A DNA stretch of 64,000 nt from Mesorhizobium sp. ORS 3359 (GTDB lineage Bacteria > Pseudomonadota > Alphaproteobacteria > Rhizobiales > Rhizobiaceae). The number at the start of each line of letters is the position of its first letter. Positions within the stretch are counted from its first letter, which is position 1. The translations under genes were made by a program, and so were the position numbers. This document shows positions 56,601 through 64,000 of this stretch, in pieces. The notes beneath the pieces were generated by a model. It searched no databases. It was not told the origin of the DNA and saw only the letters and a list, made by a program, of their open reading frames with translations. The stretch spans positions 292,289-356,288 of the forward strand of contig CCNC01000046.1 in the NCBI GenBank assembly GCA_000824845.1. Reading direction: 5' to 3'.

Positions 56601-57707
56601 TCACGCCCGGGCGATGCGCTTGCTGCCTTTGGATGGCGGCCCGTAGGACATCGTGACGATCTTCTTCGCTTCGAACAGCCGGTTCATTGCATCGGTGAAG
56701 CCGAACTTGCGAACGCCATCGGCGCGCGGATCCTTCGCAAACACCGTTGGAGCATAGTTGGCCGATGGCGTCGCGCTCACGTACCGGCCGTCCGCCTCAT
56801 AGGCCGTGAGGATTTCGAGAAATATGCGCTCGGCCTTCGAGTGCGCTGCCATTTGCGCAAAGCTATCGCCGGAGCCTTCGGGCATAAAGGCACCCGCTTT
56901 CCATCGCAGGCGAATCTCCTGACCGAGCGGCCCGTAGTTCGCTTTGACGGTCCGCAAGACACGCAAGTCGGGATCGACGCCATCATCGTCTTCGCCCTTC
57001 AGCCGCTCGAGGTAGAGCCGGCTGCGCACCGAATTGTTCCATGCCGTCGAGCCCGACGAGCCGCTTCCGCTTGCCATCCCGGAAAGCGACGGATGGGCCA
57101 GCACGAGCCCGGTGGTGTCATGGGTGATACACAGCCCGCGGAGCATCCCAACGAACTGGCGCGCTTGGGCTCGCTGGTTCTCCTCGCCACCGAAGACATC
57201 GGCCAGCGTGTCGATGATGTAGAGGGCTGGCTCTGCGGAGCGGAGCAAGCCGTCGAGCCCAGCAAACACCCTTGTGGTCTTGAGGACGTTCGTCTTGCCG
57301 TCCGACATGGCAAGCAGAGCGTCTTTGCCTGCCATAGGCGCTATCGTGAGATCGATCAGATCGGCAATCGTGATGTTGCATGATGCTGTTATGTCAGCCA
57401 GGCGGCGATGCAACTCGTCGATATCGTCCTCGGCGCTGAAATACACCACGCGCCCCGACTTTACGGGTCTGCCTGCCCAATAGCCGCCTTGCGTGGTGGC
57501 GACCGCGAGCTGCAGCGCTAGGAGGCTCTTGCCTGTGCCGCCGTCGCCGTTGAGCATGGTGACGGTTCGGGCAGGGACAAACTCTTCCACATGCCACTCA
57601 CGCGGCGGCACGGGACGCTCGGCCAGGACGTGCGCAGCGAACGACGTCAGAGCATCGGCAGGCTTCGCGTCGGGTTGTTGATAGGAACCATATTCCTCCT
57701 GCTTCAT
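56601..57707 (-). CDS. RepA-like AAA ATPase (replicative helicase/primase-type)
   Basis: A 368-residue RecA-fold ATPase. Walker A GDGGTGKS is near residue 53, the second strand motif VVYFSAEDD near 87, and Walker B LYIIDTLADVF near 160, with a long C-terminal region. This is the hexameric helicase family often called RepA, used by phages, plasmids and satellites to start replication. ATG 57707 overlaps the upstream gene stop by ATGA. It implies that the element can, or once could, replicate itself. Confidence 0.9.
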   Translation of the reverse strand: MKQEEYGSYQQPDAKPADALTSFAAHVLAERPVPPREWHVEEFVPARTVTMLNGDGGTGKSLLALQLAVATTQGGYWAGRPVKSGRVVYFSAEDDIDELHRRLADITASCNITIADLIDLTIAPMAGKDALLAMSDGKTNVLKTTRVFAGLDGLLRSAEPALYIIDTLADVFGGEENQRAQARQFVGMLRGLCITHDTTGLVLAHPSLSGMASGSGSSGSTAWNNSVRSRLYLERLKGEDDDGVDPDLRVLRTVKANYGPLGQEIRLRWKAGAFMPEGSGDSFAQMAAHSKAERIFLEILTAYEADGRYVSATPSANYAPTVFAKDPRADGVRKFGFTDAMNRLFEAKKIVTMSYGPPSKGSKRIARA

Positions 57708-57973
57708 CGCCGGCCTCCCCGGCGTTCCCGTTCCGCGCGCCATTCGGCTGCGGCGCGACAGATCCACTCAGCCTCGGCAGGAACATCGGGCGGTCGCCCC
57801 GCGCGGCCGTTCCACCGTGAAAGCAGATGGCTCGCCTCTGAGGTGAGGCGATCGAGCGCGGGGCATTGGAGCCCGGCTTCGTCGATCAAGAAGGAGCTAT
57901 TGAGCAGATACAGCCTGGCCCGCGACAGTGACACCAGCGCACCCACAGGGATGATTTGCGAGGCCGCGTTCAT
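57704..57973 (-). CDS. hypothetical 89-residue protein
   Basis: Small protein (ALVSLSRARLYLLNSSFLID, RAGRPPDVPAEAEWICRAAA). The frame continues upstream but ATG 57973 overlaps the preceding stop by ATGA, fixing the start. Unknown family; in phage early operons such genes are variable. Confidence 0.7.
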   Translation of the reverse strand: MNAASQIIPVGALVSLSRARLYLLNSSFLIDEAGLQCPALDRLTSEASHLLSRWNGRAGRPPDVPAEAEWICRAAAEWRAERERRGGRR

Positions 57974-58170
57974 CGCGTGCCTCCAAAGGCGAGCCGAGCG
58001 ATGGCGAGCGCCAGCGGAATCGACATCGGGGCGCGCTGAATGATGGCTGCGGCTTGCAGGTGAACGACCAGTTCGGTAATGTCGCCGGTATCGATTGCCG
58101 CCAAGCTTTTCGATGTTTCCAGCGAGCCGACCTTTGCCGAGGTCGGCTTTCGCATTTCTGAGATGATCAT
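57970..58170 (-). CDS. hypothetical 66-residue protein
   Basis: Small protein (MIISEMRKPTSAKVGSLETS) with a hydrophobic C-terminal part (SIPLALAIARLAFGG). It overlaps both neighbours by 4 bases (ATGA). Unknown. Confidence 0.65.
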   Translation of the reverse strand: MIISEMRKPTSAKVGSLETSKSLAAIDTGDITELVVHLQAAAIIQRAPMSIPLALAIARLAFGGTR

Positions 58171-58364
58171 AGGGCGCGAGCCCTCCGCAGATTGGCTTCG
58201 CGCACCGCTTCAACGGCCTCCTGGACCGATAGGCCGAACCTTTCCCGCAAGGCAGGAATGATGGGCCGGCCAATGCGCTCCCGACTCGTCTTCGAAAACC
58301 ACTCGCTCGCGGCCTCGATTGCAGCGCTGTGCTGATGCTCTGGCGAGGAAAGATCAAGCTGCAT
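58167..58364 (-). CDS. hypothetical 65-residue protein
   Basis: Small helical protein (SAAIEAASEWFSKTSRERIG, LRERFGLSVQEAVEAVREAN) with a possible HTH at the end. ATG 58364 overlaps the excisionase-like gene by 11 bases. Unknown. Confidence 0.65.
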   Translation of the reverse strand: MQLDLSSPEHQHSAAIEAASEWFSKTSRERIGRPIIPALRERFGLSVQEAVEAVREANLRRARAL

Positions 58365-58584
58365 CGGCCGCAGTCCGCTCCGGAAGCGCCTGGGCCCAGG
58401 CCTCGGCATCGGATCGAAGGACGATCGTCCGGCGCCCGGATTTCCTGGCCCGGAGGCGTCCGGCCTTTATTTCACCGAAGGCGTGCGTGCGGCCGATGCC
58501 GTAGAATTCGCAGAAGGCTTCGATTGAGAATGCACCTACAGGCGCGACGTTGTTGGGGTTTTCGATGCTGTCGGGGTTTTCCAT
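58354..58584 (-). CDS. excisionase-family HTH protein
   Basis: A 76-residue protein with the HTH_17/excisionase winged helix (FSIEAFCEFYGIGRTHAFGE, IKAGRLRARKSGRRTIVLRS). Such proteins help integrases excise, or control early genes. It is the first gene of the early minus-strand operon, downstream of the integrase terminator. ATG 58584 has AAAGGG upstream. Confidence 0.88.
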   Translation of the reverse strand: MENPDSIENPNNVAPVGAFSIEAFCEFYGIGRTHAFGEIKAGRLRARKSGRRTIVLRSDAEAWAQALPERTAADAA

Positions 58585-58610
58585 GAACGGCCCTTTCGTG
58601 TGTTGGAAAC

Positions 58611-58650
58611 GAAAAAGGGCCGCCCGGCGGAAAGCGCGGGACGGCCCTTT
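58611..58650 (-). terminator. terminator after the integrase gene
   Basis: 9-bp perfect stem AAAGGGCCG/CGGCCCTTT with further pairing inside the 19-base interior, and a T run on the minus strand. It separates int transcription from the excisionase operon. Confidence 0.8.
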
Positions 58651-58801
58651 GGACAATAGAAATTGCGACCGCGGAACAAGGCGCGCGGCGCAACAATCTG
58701 AGGCTGTAGGAGGGGTCGGCCGAGTGCCTAACGCAGAATCGCCAACCTGCCCCAGAATCTAGTTTCCCCCCCGCCTTAGCGTCAAGAGTGTTCGCTAGAA
58801 T

Positions 58802-60160
58802 TCACACGCGACGGATGGGGATAACGTGGGGAGAGGACTCGTCGGCGGGAACGATCGGCACAACTGCGCGCGCCGCCATGTCCTCGAGCCCGTCGGCAAT
58901 CCATCGGCCATAATGGCGCTCGATCATCGGCACGCTGGTATCATGCAACGCCGCCACGAGCCGGATCGGCAAGTTTGCACGGATGCCGCGCACGATGCTT
59001 GAATGACGAAGGGCATAAGGGATGACGTCCGGCAGCTTTGCTGCCGCACGTATTGCCTGCCACGGCCTCGCCAGTTCACTCGCCGATCGCCATGGGCCGC
59101 GCTCGACCCGTTCCCATTTGATCGAGCCTGGCAGCTGCCGCTGATGCCACCGCTCGAGCAGTCGTGCATCATCAGCTCGGCCGAGGGTGGCCGGGATCAG
59201 CGCTTCAAGCACGTCCCGGCCCACGGGCACCGGAACAGATCCGGCCTTGACGCCGCGGCCCTTTCGACTGACCGGCACCAGCAGCCGGCCGGCTGATGAT
59301 TGGCAATCGGCCACGGCCATTCGAATGACTTGCGAGAACCGGGCGCCGGTAGCCGTCAGCACCACCACGAGGCGGAAAAGATCGCCATCCCACTCTTGCT
59401 CGGCATCGACGGCCCGGACCGCCTTCAGGAGCTGCGCGACCGCGGCGTCGGACAAGATTTGGTTGTCACGGGCCACTGGCACCTGCTCCTCGTGGGCGGC
59501 AGCTTTCAGGCCGTGTTTGATAATCGCAGGCACCATAGGATCCAGTCGATTGCGATTGGCGGCATAGGCGCCGTTGAGCGCTGCCTTCAGGTCGTTGATC
59601 AGCCGCTGCCGTGTGGTCGCCTTCAGCGAAGCAGGCAAACCGTTTCGCCAGGTCGTGAGATCGGCCTCCGTGAGGGCGTGGAGATAGGTGGAGGCGATCG
59701 GTGCCTCGGGAATCGCGTCCCGCTTTCGCCGAACGGGCTGGCCCAGCACATAGCGTGCCAACCGGCGATTAGCATCCGACCGCACTGGTCTGCCTTCGCG
59801 CTTGGCCTCTCTGCTGTCGCGCGCGTTGACATAGGTCTCGACGGCTTCGCGCACCGTGAGCAGCGCGCCGCCGGCGGCCGCAGCAGCTTCGGTCCTGACC
59901 GCCTCGACCACCGAACGAGCTGCTTTCCGTGCCGCCTCATAACTGAGCGTGCCGGTCTGCATCTCGTCGTCTGCGGTCCCGAGCGTTTCCTGCTTATAGC
60001 CGCGCCCCGAGCGCCAGCGCACCAGCCATGTGCCGCCGCGCTTTCCTTTGCGGTAGCCGAGATGAACGTCCGGATCGATGCCGCGCCAATGCACGCCGAC
60101 TTCGAGCGCGGCCCGGGCGTTCCTGGTCGTGACCGGCGACTCGATGAGTGTTCTTGCCAT
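58802..60160 (-). CDS. tyrosine-type integrase
   Basis: A 452-residue site-specific recombinase. The N-terminal region carries arm-binding and core-binding parts (WRGIDPDVHLGYRKGKRGGT), and the catalytic domain shows TATGARFSQVIRM (Arg I, near residue 288), ALRHSSIVRGI (His/Arg, near 385) and the Tyr nucleophile in IERHYGRWI near 420. It lies 128 bases from the distal att repeat and should catalyse integration into tRNA-Gln. ATG 60160 is used; an earlier GTG (60202) is possible. Confidence 0.95.
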   Translation of the reverse strand: MARTLIESPVTTRNARAALEVGVHWRGIDPDVHLGYRKGKRGGTWLVRWRSGRGYKQETLGTADDEMQTGTLSYEAARKAARSVVEAVRTEAAAAAGGALLTVREAVETYVNARDSREAKREGRPVRSDANRRLARYVLGQPVRRKRDAIPEAPIASTYLHALTEADLTTWRNGLPASLKATTRQRLINDLKAALNGAYAANRNRLDPMVPAIIKHGLKAAAHEEQVPVARDNQILSDAAVAQLLKAVRAVDAEQEWDGDLFRLVVVLTATGARFSQVIRMAVADCQSSAGRLLVPVSRKGRGVKAGSVPVPVGRDVLEALIPATLGRADDARLLERWHQRQLPGSIKWERVERGPWRSASELARPWQAIRAAAKLPDVIPYALRHSSIVRGIRANLPIRLVAALHDTSVPMIERHYGRWIADGLEDMAARAVVPIVPADESSPHVIPIRRV

Positions 60161-60287
60161 GGCTCGTCGACTATTCGTCAAATATATGCGTGCGCACCAC
60201 AACGTACCTCAGCGAATACGTCAACCAAGAAGCGTTGGATTGCGCGACTTTTCGCGAACTCTCCCGAACTGTCGGGTTGCACATTCG

Positions 60288-60336
60288 GCGCCCTTTGAAG
60301 GCGTGAATCGTGGTTCGAATCCATGAGCGGGAACCA
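60288..60336 (+). repeat. attR (copy of tRNA-Gln 3' half)
   Basis: 49 bases identical to 46451-46499. The 5' half of the tRNA is absent, so it is not a functional gene. It marks the right end of the element. Confidence 0.95.
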
Positions 60337-60428
60337 GTCCTCGGTTGGCGTTATCCGGCATTGCGCAAGCTGCATCGGCTTGAACTTCCCGTGAGGAGGT
60401 GGGCGCCCAGCCGGCCGTATTTTAATGT

Positions 60429-61322
60429 TCAGTCAATTTCCAGCGCGGCCGCCTCGCCCATGGCCAGAAGCCGCGCGGCGTCGCGCGCCGGAGGCAGCCC
60501 GAACTGGCGCGCATATTCGCGGCTGAACTGGGAGGCGCTTTCGTAGCCGACGGTGAAAGCAACATGCGCCGCGCCGCCCGGTTGGGCAATCAGCAGATGG
60601 CGCGCTTCCAAAAGGCGGAGCTGCTTCTGATACTGGATCGGGCTCATCGCGGTCGCTGCCTTGAAATGGCGATGAAAGGCGGCGTTGCTCATATGCGACA
60701 GCGCGGCCAGTTGCGTCACATCGATAGGCTGGTTGTAATGCGACCGGATCCAGGCGGTGGCGCGGCGGATCTGCGACAGGCGGCTATCGGCGCCCGCGAG
60801 CTGGCGCAGCTTTTCGCCCTGCGGGCCTTGCAGCAGGCGGAATGCGATCTCGCGTTCGAGCATGGGCGCCAGCACCGGAATCTCTTCCGGCCGATCGAGC
60901 AGCCGCAGCATCCGTCGCCAGGCGTCGAGCAAGTCGTCATCGGCCGTGTTGGTGACGAAGTTGTCGCCGTCGATCACCGGTCGATGATCGATAAGCAGCC
61001 CGGCGATCAGCTCGATATCGATGGCGAAGGCGAGAGCCATGTAGGGACAGGCACTGCTGGCCTCGATCAACTGGCTGGTGGCGGGCGCCTCCACCGCGTA
61101 GACGAAATAGCTGCCGGCGCTGTAGGCAAGCGTGCGGTCGCCGATCAGCACCGTTTTGGTCCCCTGCAGGACCAGAAGCGCGGTCGGCTGGCAGAGTTCG
61201 GGCAGCGGCGGCGTCGGAAGCTCGCTGCGGCCGATGGTGACGCGCGGAATGGCCGTCTTCGTCCGCCGCCCGCGCGCATGGCGCCCGGCCATGGCGATCA
61301 ATTCCTGCAGTATGTCATTCAT
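60429..61322 (-). CDS. AraC family transcriptional regulator
   Basis: A 297-residue regulator. The N-terminal AraC_N domain (IPRVTIGRSELPTPPLPELC, ALLVLQGTKTVLIGD) is followed by two HTHs (IDVTQLAALSHMSNAAFHRH, VAFTVGYESASQFSREYARQ). It is divergent from the SDR gene at 61502, the usual layout for a YqhC-like regulator with a reductase target. ATG 61322 gives the family start. Confidence 0.92.
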   Translation of the reverse strand: MNDILQELIAMAGRHARGRRTKTAIPRVTIGRSELPTPPLPELCQPTALLVLQGTKTVLIGDRTLAYSAGSYFVYAVEAPATSQLIEASSACPYMALAFAIDIELIAGLLIDHRPVIDGDNFVTNTADDDLLDAWRRMLRLLDRPEEIPVLAPMLEREIAFRLLQGPQGEKLRQLAGADSRLSQIRRATAWIRSHYNQPIDVTQLAALSHMSNAAFHRHFKAATAMSPIQYQKQLRLLEARHLLIAQPGGAAHVAFTVGYESASQFSREYARQFGLPPARDAARLLAMGEAAALEID

Positions 61323-61501
61323 CGTTCCAGCATTGCCGATCCAACGCGGCCAAGCAACCAAGCGAGGTGCTGACGCGCCCGCGAAGACGGGAACATGGTG
61401 ACCCGAAGACGCGCACCTGAGAGGATTAGGCAAGAGGCTGAGAGCTTTTGGCGCGCGAAGCGAGCCGGTTCACGGCATCTCTGGGTCACCGAACAGGAGA
61501 C

Positions 61502-62254
61502 ATGGACATGACGACGAGAAAGAACGCGCTGGTGACCGGCGCCAACAAGGGCATCGGCCGTGAGACCGTCCGGCGGCTGGCGGCGCTGGATTACAAGGTA
61601 TGGCTCGGCGCGCGCGACGCCGAGCGTGGCGAGACCGCGGCGCAGGCATTGCATGATGAGGGGTTGGATGTCGAATGGCTCGCGCTCGATGTCGCCAGCG
61701 ACGACAGCGTGGCGGCCGCGGCCAAGACAGTCGCGGCGCGGATATCCAGCCTGGAGGTGCTGGTCAACAATGCCGGCATCGCGCCCGGTTATGTCGAGGC
61801 GCTCGGCCCGGACGGCCGCTATCAGCGACCGCCGAGCCAGGAGGACATCGCGGACATGAAAGCCACCTATGACGTCAACGTCTTCGGGCCAGTGCGGGTC
61901 ACGCGGGCATTCCTGCCGCTGCTCCTGGCATCGCCCGCCGCCCGCATCGTCATGGTGAGCAGCTATCTAGGATCGCTGGCGCGCGCGTCCGGCAGCCAGT
62001 CGCCCAATGTCATGGGCTATGGCAGCTCGAAGACCGCGCTCAACGCCGTTACGCTCGCCTTCGCCAGGGAACTCGCGCCGCACGGCATCATGGTCAATGC
62101 CGCTGCTCCCGGCTACACCGCGACGGACCTCAACGCCCACAGAGGCGGCCGGACGGTGCAGCAGGCGGCCGAGATCATCGTGCGGCTGACGACGCTGGAG
62201 CCGGGCGGACCGACAGGCGGTTACTTCGATGAGAACGGCCCGCTGCCCTGGTGA
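61502..62254 (+). CDS. SDR family NAD(P)-dependent oxidoreductase
   Basis: A 250-residue classical SDR. Cofactor motif TGANKGIGRE is at residues 12-21, NNAG near 88, catalytic Ser in VMVSSYLGS near 150 and YGSSK near 178, all intact. The substrate is not evident; quinones or small aldehydes are candidates in AraC-controlled pairs. AGGAG lies 3 bases before ATG 61502 and 9 before ATG 61508, so either can be the start. Confidence 0.92.
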   Translation: MDMTTRKNALVTGANKGIGRETVRRLAALDYKVWLGARDAERGETAAQALHDEGLDVEWLALDVASDDSVAAAAKTVAARISSLEVLVNNAGIAPGYVEALGPDGRYQRPPSQEDIADMKATYDVNVFGPVRVTRAFLPLLLASPAARIVMVSSYLGSLARASGSQSPNVMGYGSSKTALNAVTLAFARELAPHGIMVNAAAPGYTATDLNAHRGGRTVQQAAEIIVRLTTLEPGGPTGGYFDENGPLPW

Positions 62255-62259
62255 GTAGA

Positions 62260-62898
62260 TTACTTCTTGAACTTGCTCGCTTCGCGGGCGAGCGCTTCGA
62301 TCTCGTCCCACTTGCCGGCCTTGATGAGATCGTCGGGCGCGACCCAGGAACCGCCGACGCAGATGACGTTAGGCAGGCTCAGATAGTCGGCGGCATTCCT
62401 GGCCGTTATGCCGCCGGTCGGGCAGAATTTCACGTCCGCCAGCGGCGAGGCGAAAGCTTTCAGCGAAGCGATGCCGCCGGACTGCTCGGCCGGGAAGAAT
62501 TTCAGGAAGCGCAGGCCGGCTTCGCGCGCGGCCATGATCTCGCCGGGCGTGATGGCGCCGGGCAGCAGCGGCACCGGGCTGTCATTGGCCGCGTCGAGAA
62601 GCTGGCTGGTGATGCCGGGGCTGACGATGAATTTCGAGCCGGCGCGGGCTGCTTCGTCGAACTGCCTGGCATCGAGGATGGTGCCGGCGCCGACGACCGC
62701 GTCCTCGACTTCGGCCGCGACGCGGCGGATCGCCTCCAGCGCGTCGGCGGTGCGCAGCGTGATCTCGATGGCCCGCAGACCGCCGCGCGACAAAGCGCGA
62801 GCGAGCGGCACGGCATCGGCGACATTGGCGATCTTGAGCACCGGGATGACTGGCTGACCATTGAGGAGCGACAGGAGCTTTTCGGTCTTGCTGGTCAT
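62260..62898 (-). CDS. eda: 2-keto-3-deoxy-6-phosphogluconate/4-hydroxy-2-oxoglutarate aldolase
   Basis: A 212-residue class I aldolase splitting KDPG to pyruvate and glyceraldehyde 3-phosphate in the Entner-Doudoroff path, the main sugar route of rhizobia. The Glu in IEITLRTADAL near residue 43, SPGITSQLL near 93 and the Schiff-base Lys in LRFLKFFPAE near 133 are in place. GGAGA precedes ATG 62898; an earlier in-frame start at 62919 is less likely. Confidence 0.95.
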   Translation of the reverse strand: MTSKTEKLLSLLNGQPVIPVLKIANVADAVPLARALSRGGLRAIEITLRTADALEAIRRVAAEVEDAVVGAGTILDARQFDEAARAGSKFIVSPGITSQLLDAANDSPVPLLPGAITPGEIMAAREAGLRFLKFFPAEQSGGIASLKAFASPLADVKFCPTGGITARNAADYLSLPNVICVGGSWVAPDDLIKAGKWDEIEALAREASKFKK

Positions 62899-63048
62899 GA
62901 GCTGGTCTCCGTTTTCCATGTTTTAAACCGATTAGCAGAAGGGTCCGTCCAAGTCCACGAAGCCCAGCGTGTCGCGATGCCGCGCGGCGGATCGTGCGCC
63001 GCCTGAACTTCCTTTGCCTTGAAACCGCTTTGACCACAGTCTAGTGGC

Positions 63049-63984
63049 ATGGCCATGACGACAACCAAGGAAATTCAGCCCATCCAGGTCGCCGCGCTTT
63101 ACAAATTCGCGCGGCTCGACGGATACGAGGCCTTGCGCGCGCCACTCGCCGCCTTCTGTTGCGGGCGCGGCATCAAGGGCACGCTGCTTCTGGCGCATGA
63201 AGGCATCAACGGCACCGTTGCCGGCAGCGAGGAAGCGATTGCCGCGCTTGTGGATCATCTGCAGGCCGTCGAAGGCCTTGCCGGGCTGGAAGTCAAATAC
63301 AGCAGTGCCGCCGAGATGCCGTTCCACCGCATGAAGGTGCGGCTGAAGCGCGAGATCGTCACCATGGGCGTCGAGGATATCGATCCGGCAACCAGCGCCG
63401 GCACCTATGTCGCGCCGGCCGACTGGAACGCGCTGATCTCGGACGCCGATACCGTCGTCATCGACACGCGCAACGCCTATGAAGTCTCGCTCGGCACCTT
63501 CGAGGGCGCGGTCGATCCCAGGACCAGCAGCTTCCGCGAGTTTCCGGCCTGGGTTGAGCAACATCGCGAGGAGCTTGAAGGCCGCAAGGTGGCGATGTTC
63601 TGCACCGGCGGCATTCGCTGCGAGAAGGCGACGGCCTATGTGAAGTCGCTCGGCCTCAAGAATGTCTTCCATCTCAAGGGCGGCATCCTGAAATATCTGG
63701 AGGACGTGCCGGCAGAGGAGAGCCTGTGGCAAGGCGAGTGTTTTGTGTTCGACGAGCGGGTGTCCGTCTCGCATGGCCTGACCGAGGGCGAGGCGGAGCT
63801 CTGCCGCGCCTGCCGGCATCCGCTGACGGTCGAGGACCGGCTGTCGCCGAAATACGCAATCGGCGTTTCATGCCCGCATTGCTTCGAAACGCGGTCCGAT
63901 GCGGACCGCGAGCGCTATGCCGAACGCCACCGTCAGGTCGAACTTGCGCAGGCCCGTGGCGGCAAGCGCCATATCGGCAGCTAG
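63049..63984 (+). CDS. trhO: tRNA uridine(34) hydroxylase, rhodanese-type
   Basis: A 311-residue TrhO/YceA-family protein forming 5-hydroxyuridine at the wobble base of tRNAs. The N-terminal acylphosphatase-like domain ([15 protein letters not shown]) is followed by a rhodanese domain with the active Cys in [11 protein letters not shown] near residue 182, and a C-terminal Cys-rich tail ([16 protein letters not shown]). ATG 63049 or the next ATG two codons on starts it. Confidence 0.94.
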   Translation: MAMTTTKEIQPIQVAALYKFARLDGYEALRAPLAAFCCGRGIKGTLLLAHEGINGTVAGSEEAIAALVDHLQAVEGLAGLEVKYSSAAEMPFHRMKVRLKREIVTMGVEDIDPATSAGTYVAPADWNALISDADTVVIDTRNAYEVSLGTFEGAVDPRTSSFREFPAWVEQHREELEGRKVAMFCTGGIRCEKATAYVKSLGLKNVFHLKGGILKYLEDVPAEESLWQGECFVFDERVSVSHGLTEGEAELCRACRHPLTVEDRLSPKYAIGVSCPHCFETRSDADRERYAERHRQVELAQARGGKRHIGS

Positions 63985-64000
63985 ATGTGGAGCCTCAACA

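Larger units (their letters stand above)
46451..60336. mobile_element. tRNA-Gln-integrated phage-like element, 13.9 kb
   Basis: Bounded by a perfect 49-bp direct repeat of the tRNA-Gln 3' half. A tyrosine integrase lies next to the distal repeat, and the interior carries excisionase-like, replication-ATPase, small-terminase-like, tail-chaperone and tape-measure genes, nearly all on the minus strand. Capsid, portal, large terminase, lysis and baseplate genes are not visible. It is thus either a phage satellite or a prophage that has lost its late module. Confidence 0.92.

Noticed and set aside
60288..60336. Second tRNA-Gln gene
   Set aside because: Only the 3' 49 bases are present; the acceptor 5' strand and D arm are missing.

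Overview
The window looks like a chromosomal segment of an alphaproteobacterium of the order Rhizobiales, most like Mesorhizobium or a close relative (inference from GC-rich codon use, a CpdR-type regulator, a Brucella Omp10-like lipoprotein, homospermidine synthase, a probable ROSE-type heat-shock leader and rhizobial intergenic mosaic repeats). Most of it is ordinary core genome. Two tRNA genes have served as integration sites.

Layout. 1-7.6 kb: a catabolic locus of unknown substrate. A LacI-type regulator heads a tightly coupled minus-strand operon (Gfo/Idh/MocA oxidoreductase, class I CoA-transferase, enoyl-CoA hydratase, aldehyde dehydrogenase running off the window). Divergent from it are a DUF993 aldolase-like protein, an SDR-fold protein that lacks the usual catalytic Tyr, and a DUF1330 protein. 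LacI-like palindromes lie between the two arms. 7.6-9.5 kb: a 1.8-kb relic island bounded by an intact tRNA-Val(GAC) and a partial copy of its 3' half; it holds an Flp-type pilin and several tiny ORFs. 9.6-22.3 kb: cpdR, an N-formylglutamate amidohydrolase, hisN, a lysophospholipase-like hydrolase, an Hsp20 gene with a probable RNA thermosensor, threonine aldolase, and gltB-gltD. 22.4-46.3 kb: mostly envelope and metabolism (DUF459 protein, MltB-type transglycosylase, galU, a beta-barrel protein, kdsD, SPFH/NfeD pair, hemH, 5'-nucleotidase with LysM, Omp10-like lipoprotein, homospermidine synthase, pabB/pabC with a DUF3445 gene that appears to start at CTG, a helix-hairpin-helix membrane protein, PepF, an NtrC-type response regulator, and a DUF882 peptidase-like protein).

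46.4-60.3 kb: a 13.9-kb integrated phage-like element in tRNA-Gln(TTG). Its ends are a perfect 49-bp direct repeat of the tRNA 3' half. It carries a tyrosine integrase, two AlpA/excisionase-type proteins, a RepA-like ATPase, small-terminase-like and DUF2280 proteins, a tail tape-measure protein and a tail-chaperone-like protein. I see no capsid, portal, large terminase or lysis genes, so it is either a phage satellite or a deleted prophage. A probable deletion scar sits near 50,165. Its control regions are unusual: three 17-bp palindromes at exactly 34-bp intervals with a fourth copy 6.3 kb away, an 11-bp inverted repeat straddling a ribbon-helix-helix start codon, and about 530 bp packed with at least 13 small palindromes beside the AlpA-like gene.

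60.4-64 kb: core genome again, with an AraC regulator divergent from an SDR gene, KDPG aldolase (eda) and the tRNA hydroxylase trhO. Dispersed intergenic palindromic repeats of at least four families punctuate the core part.
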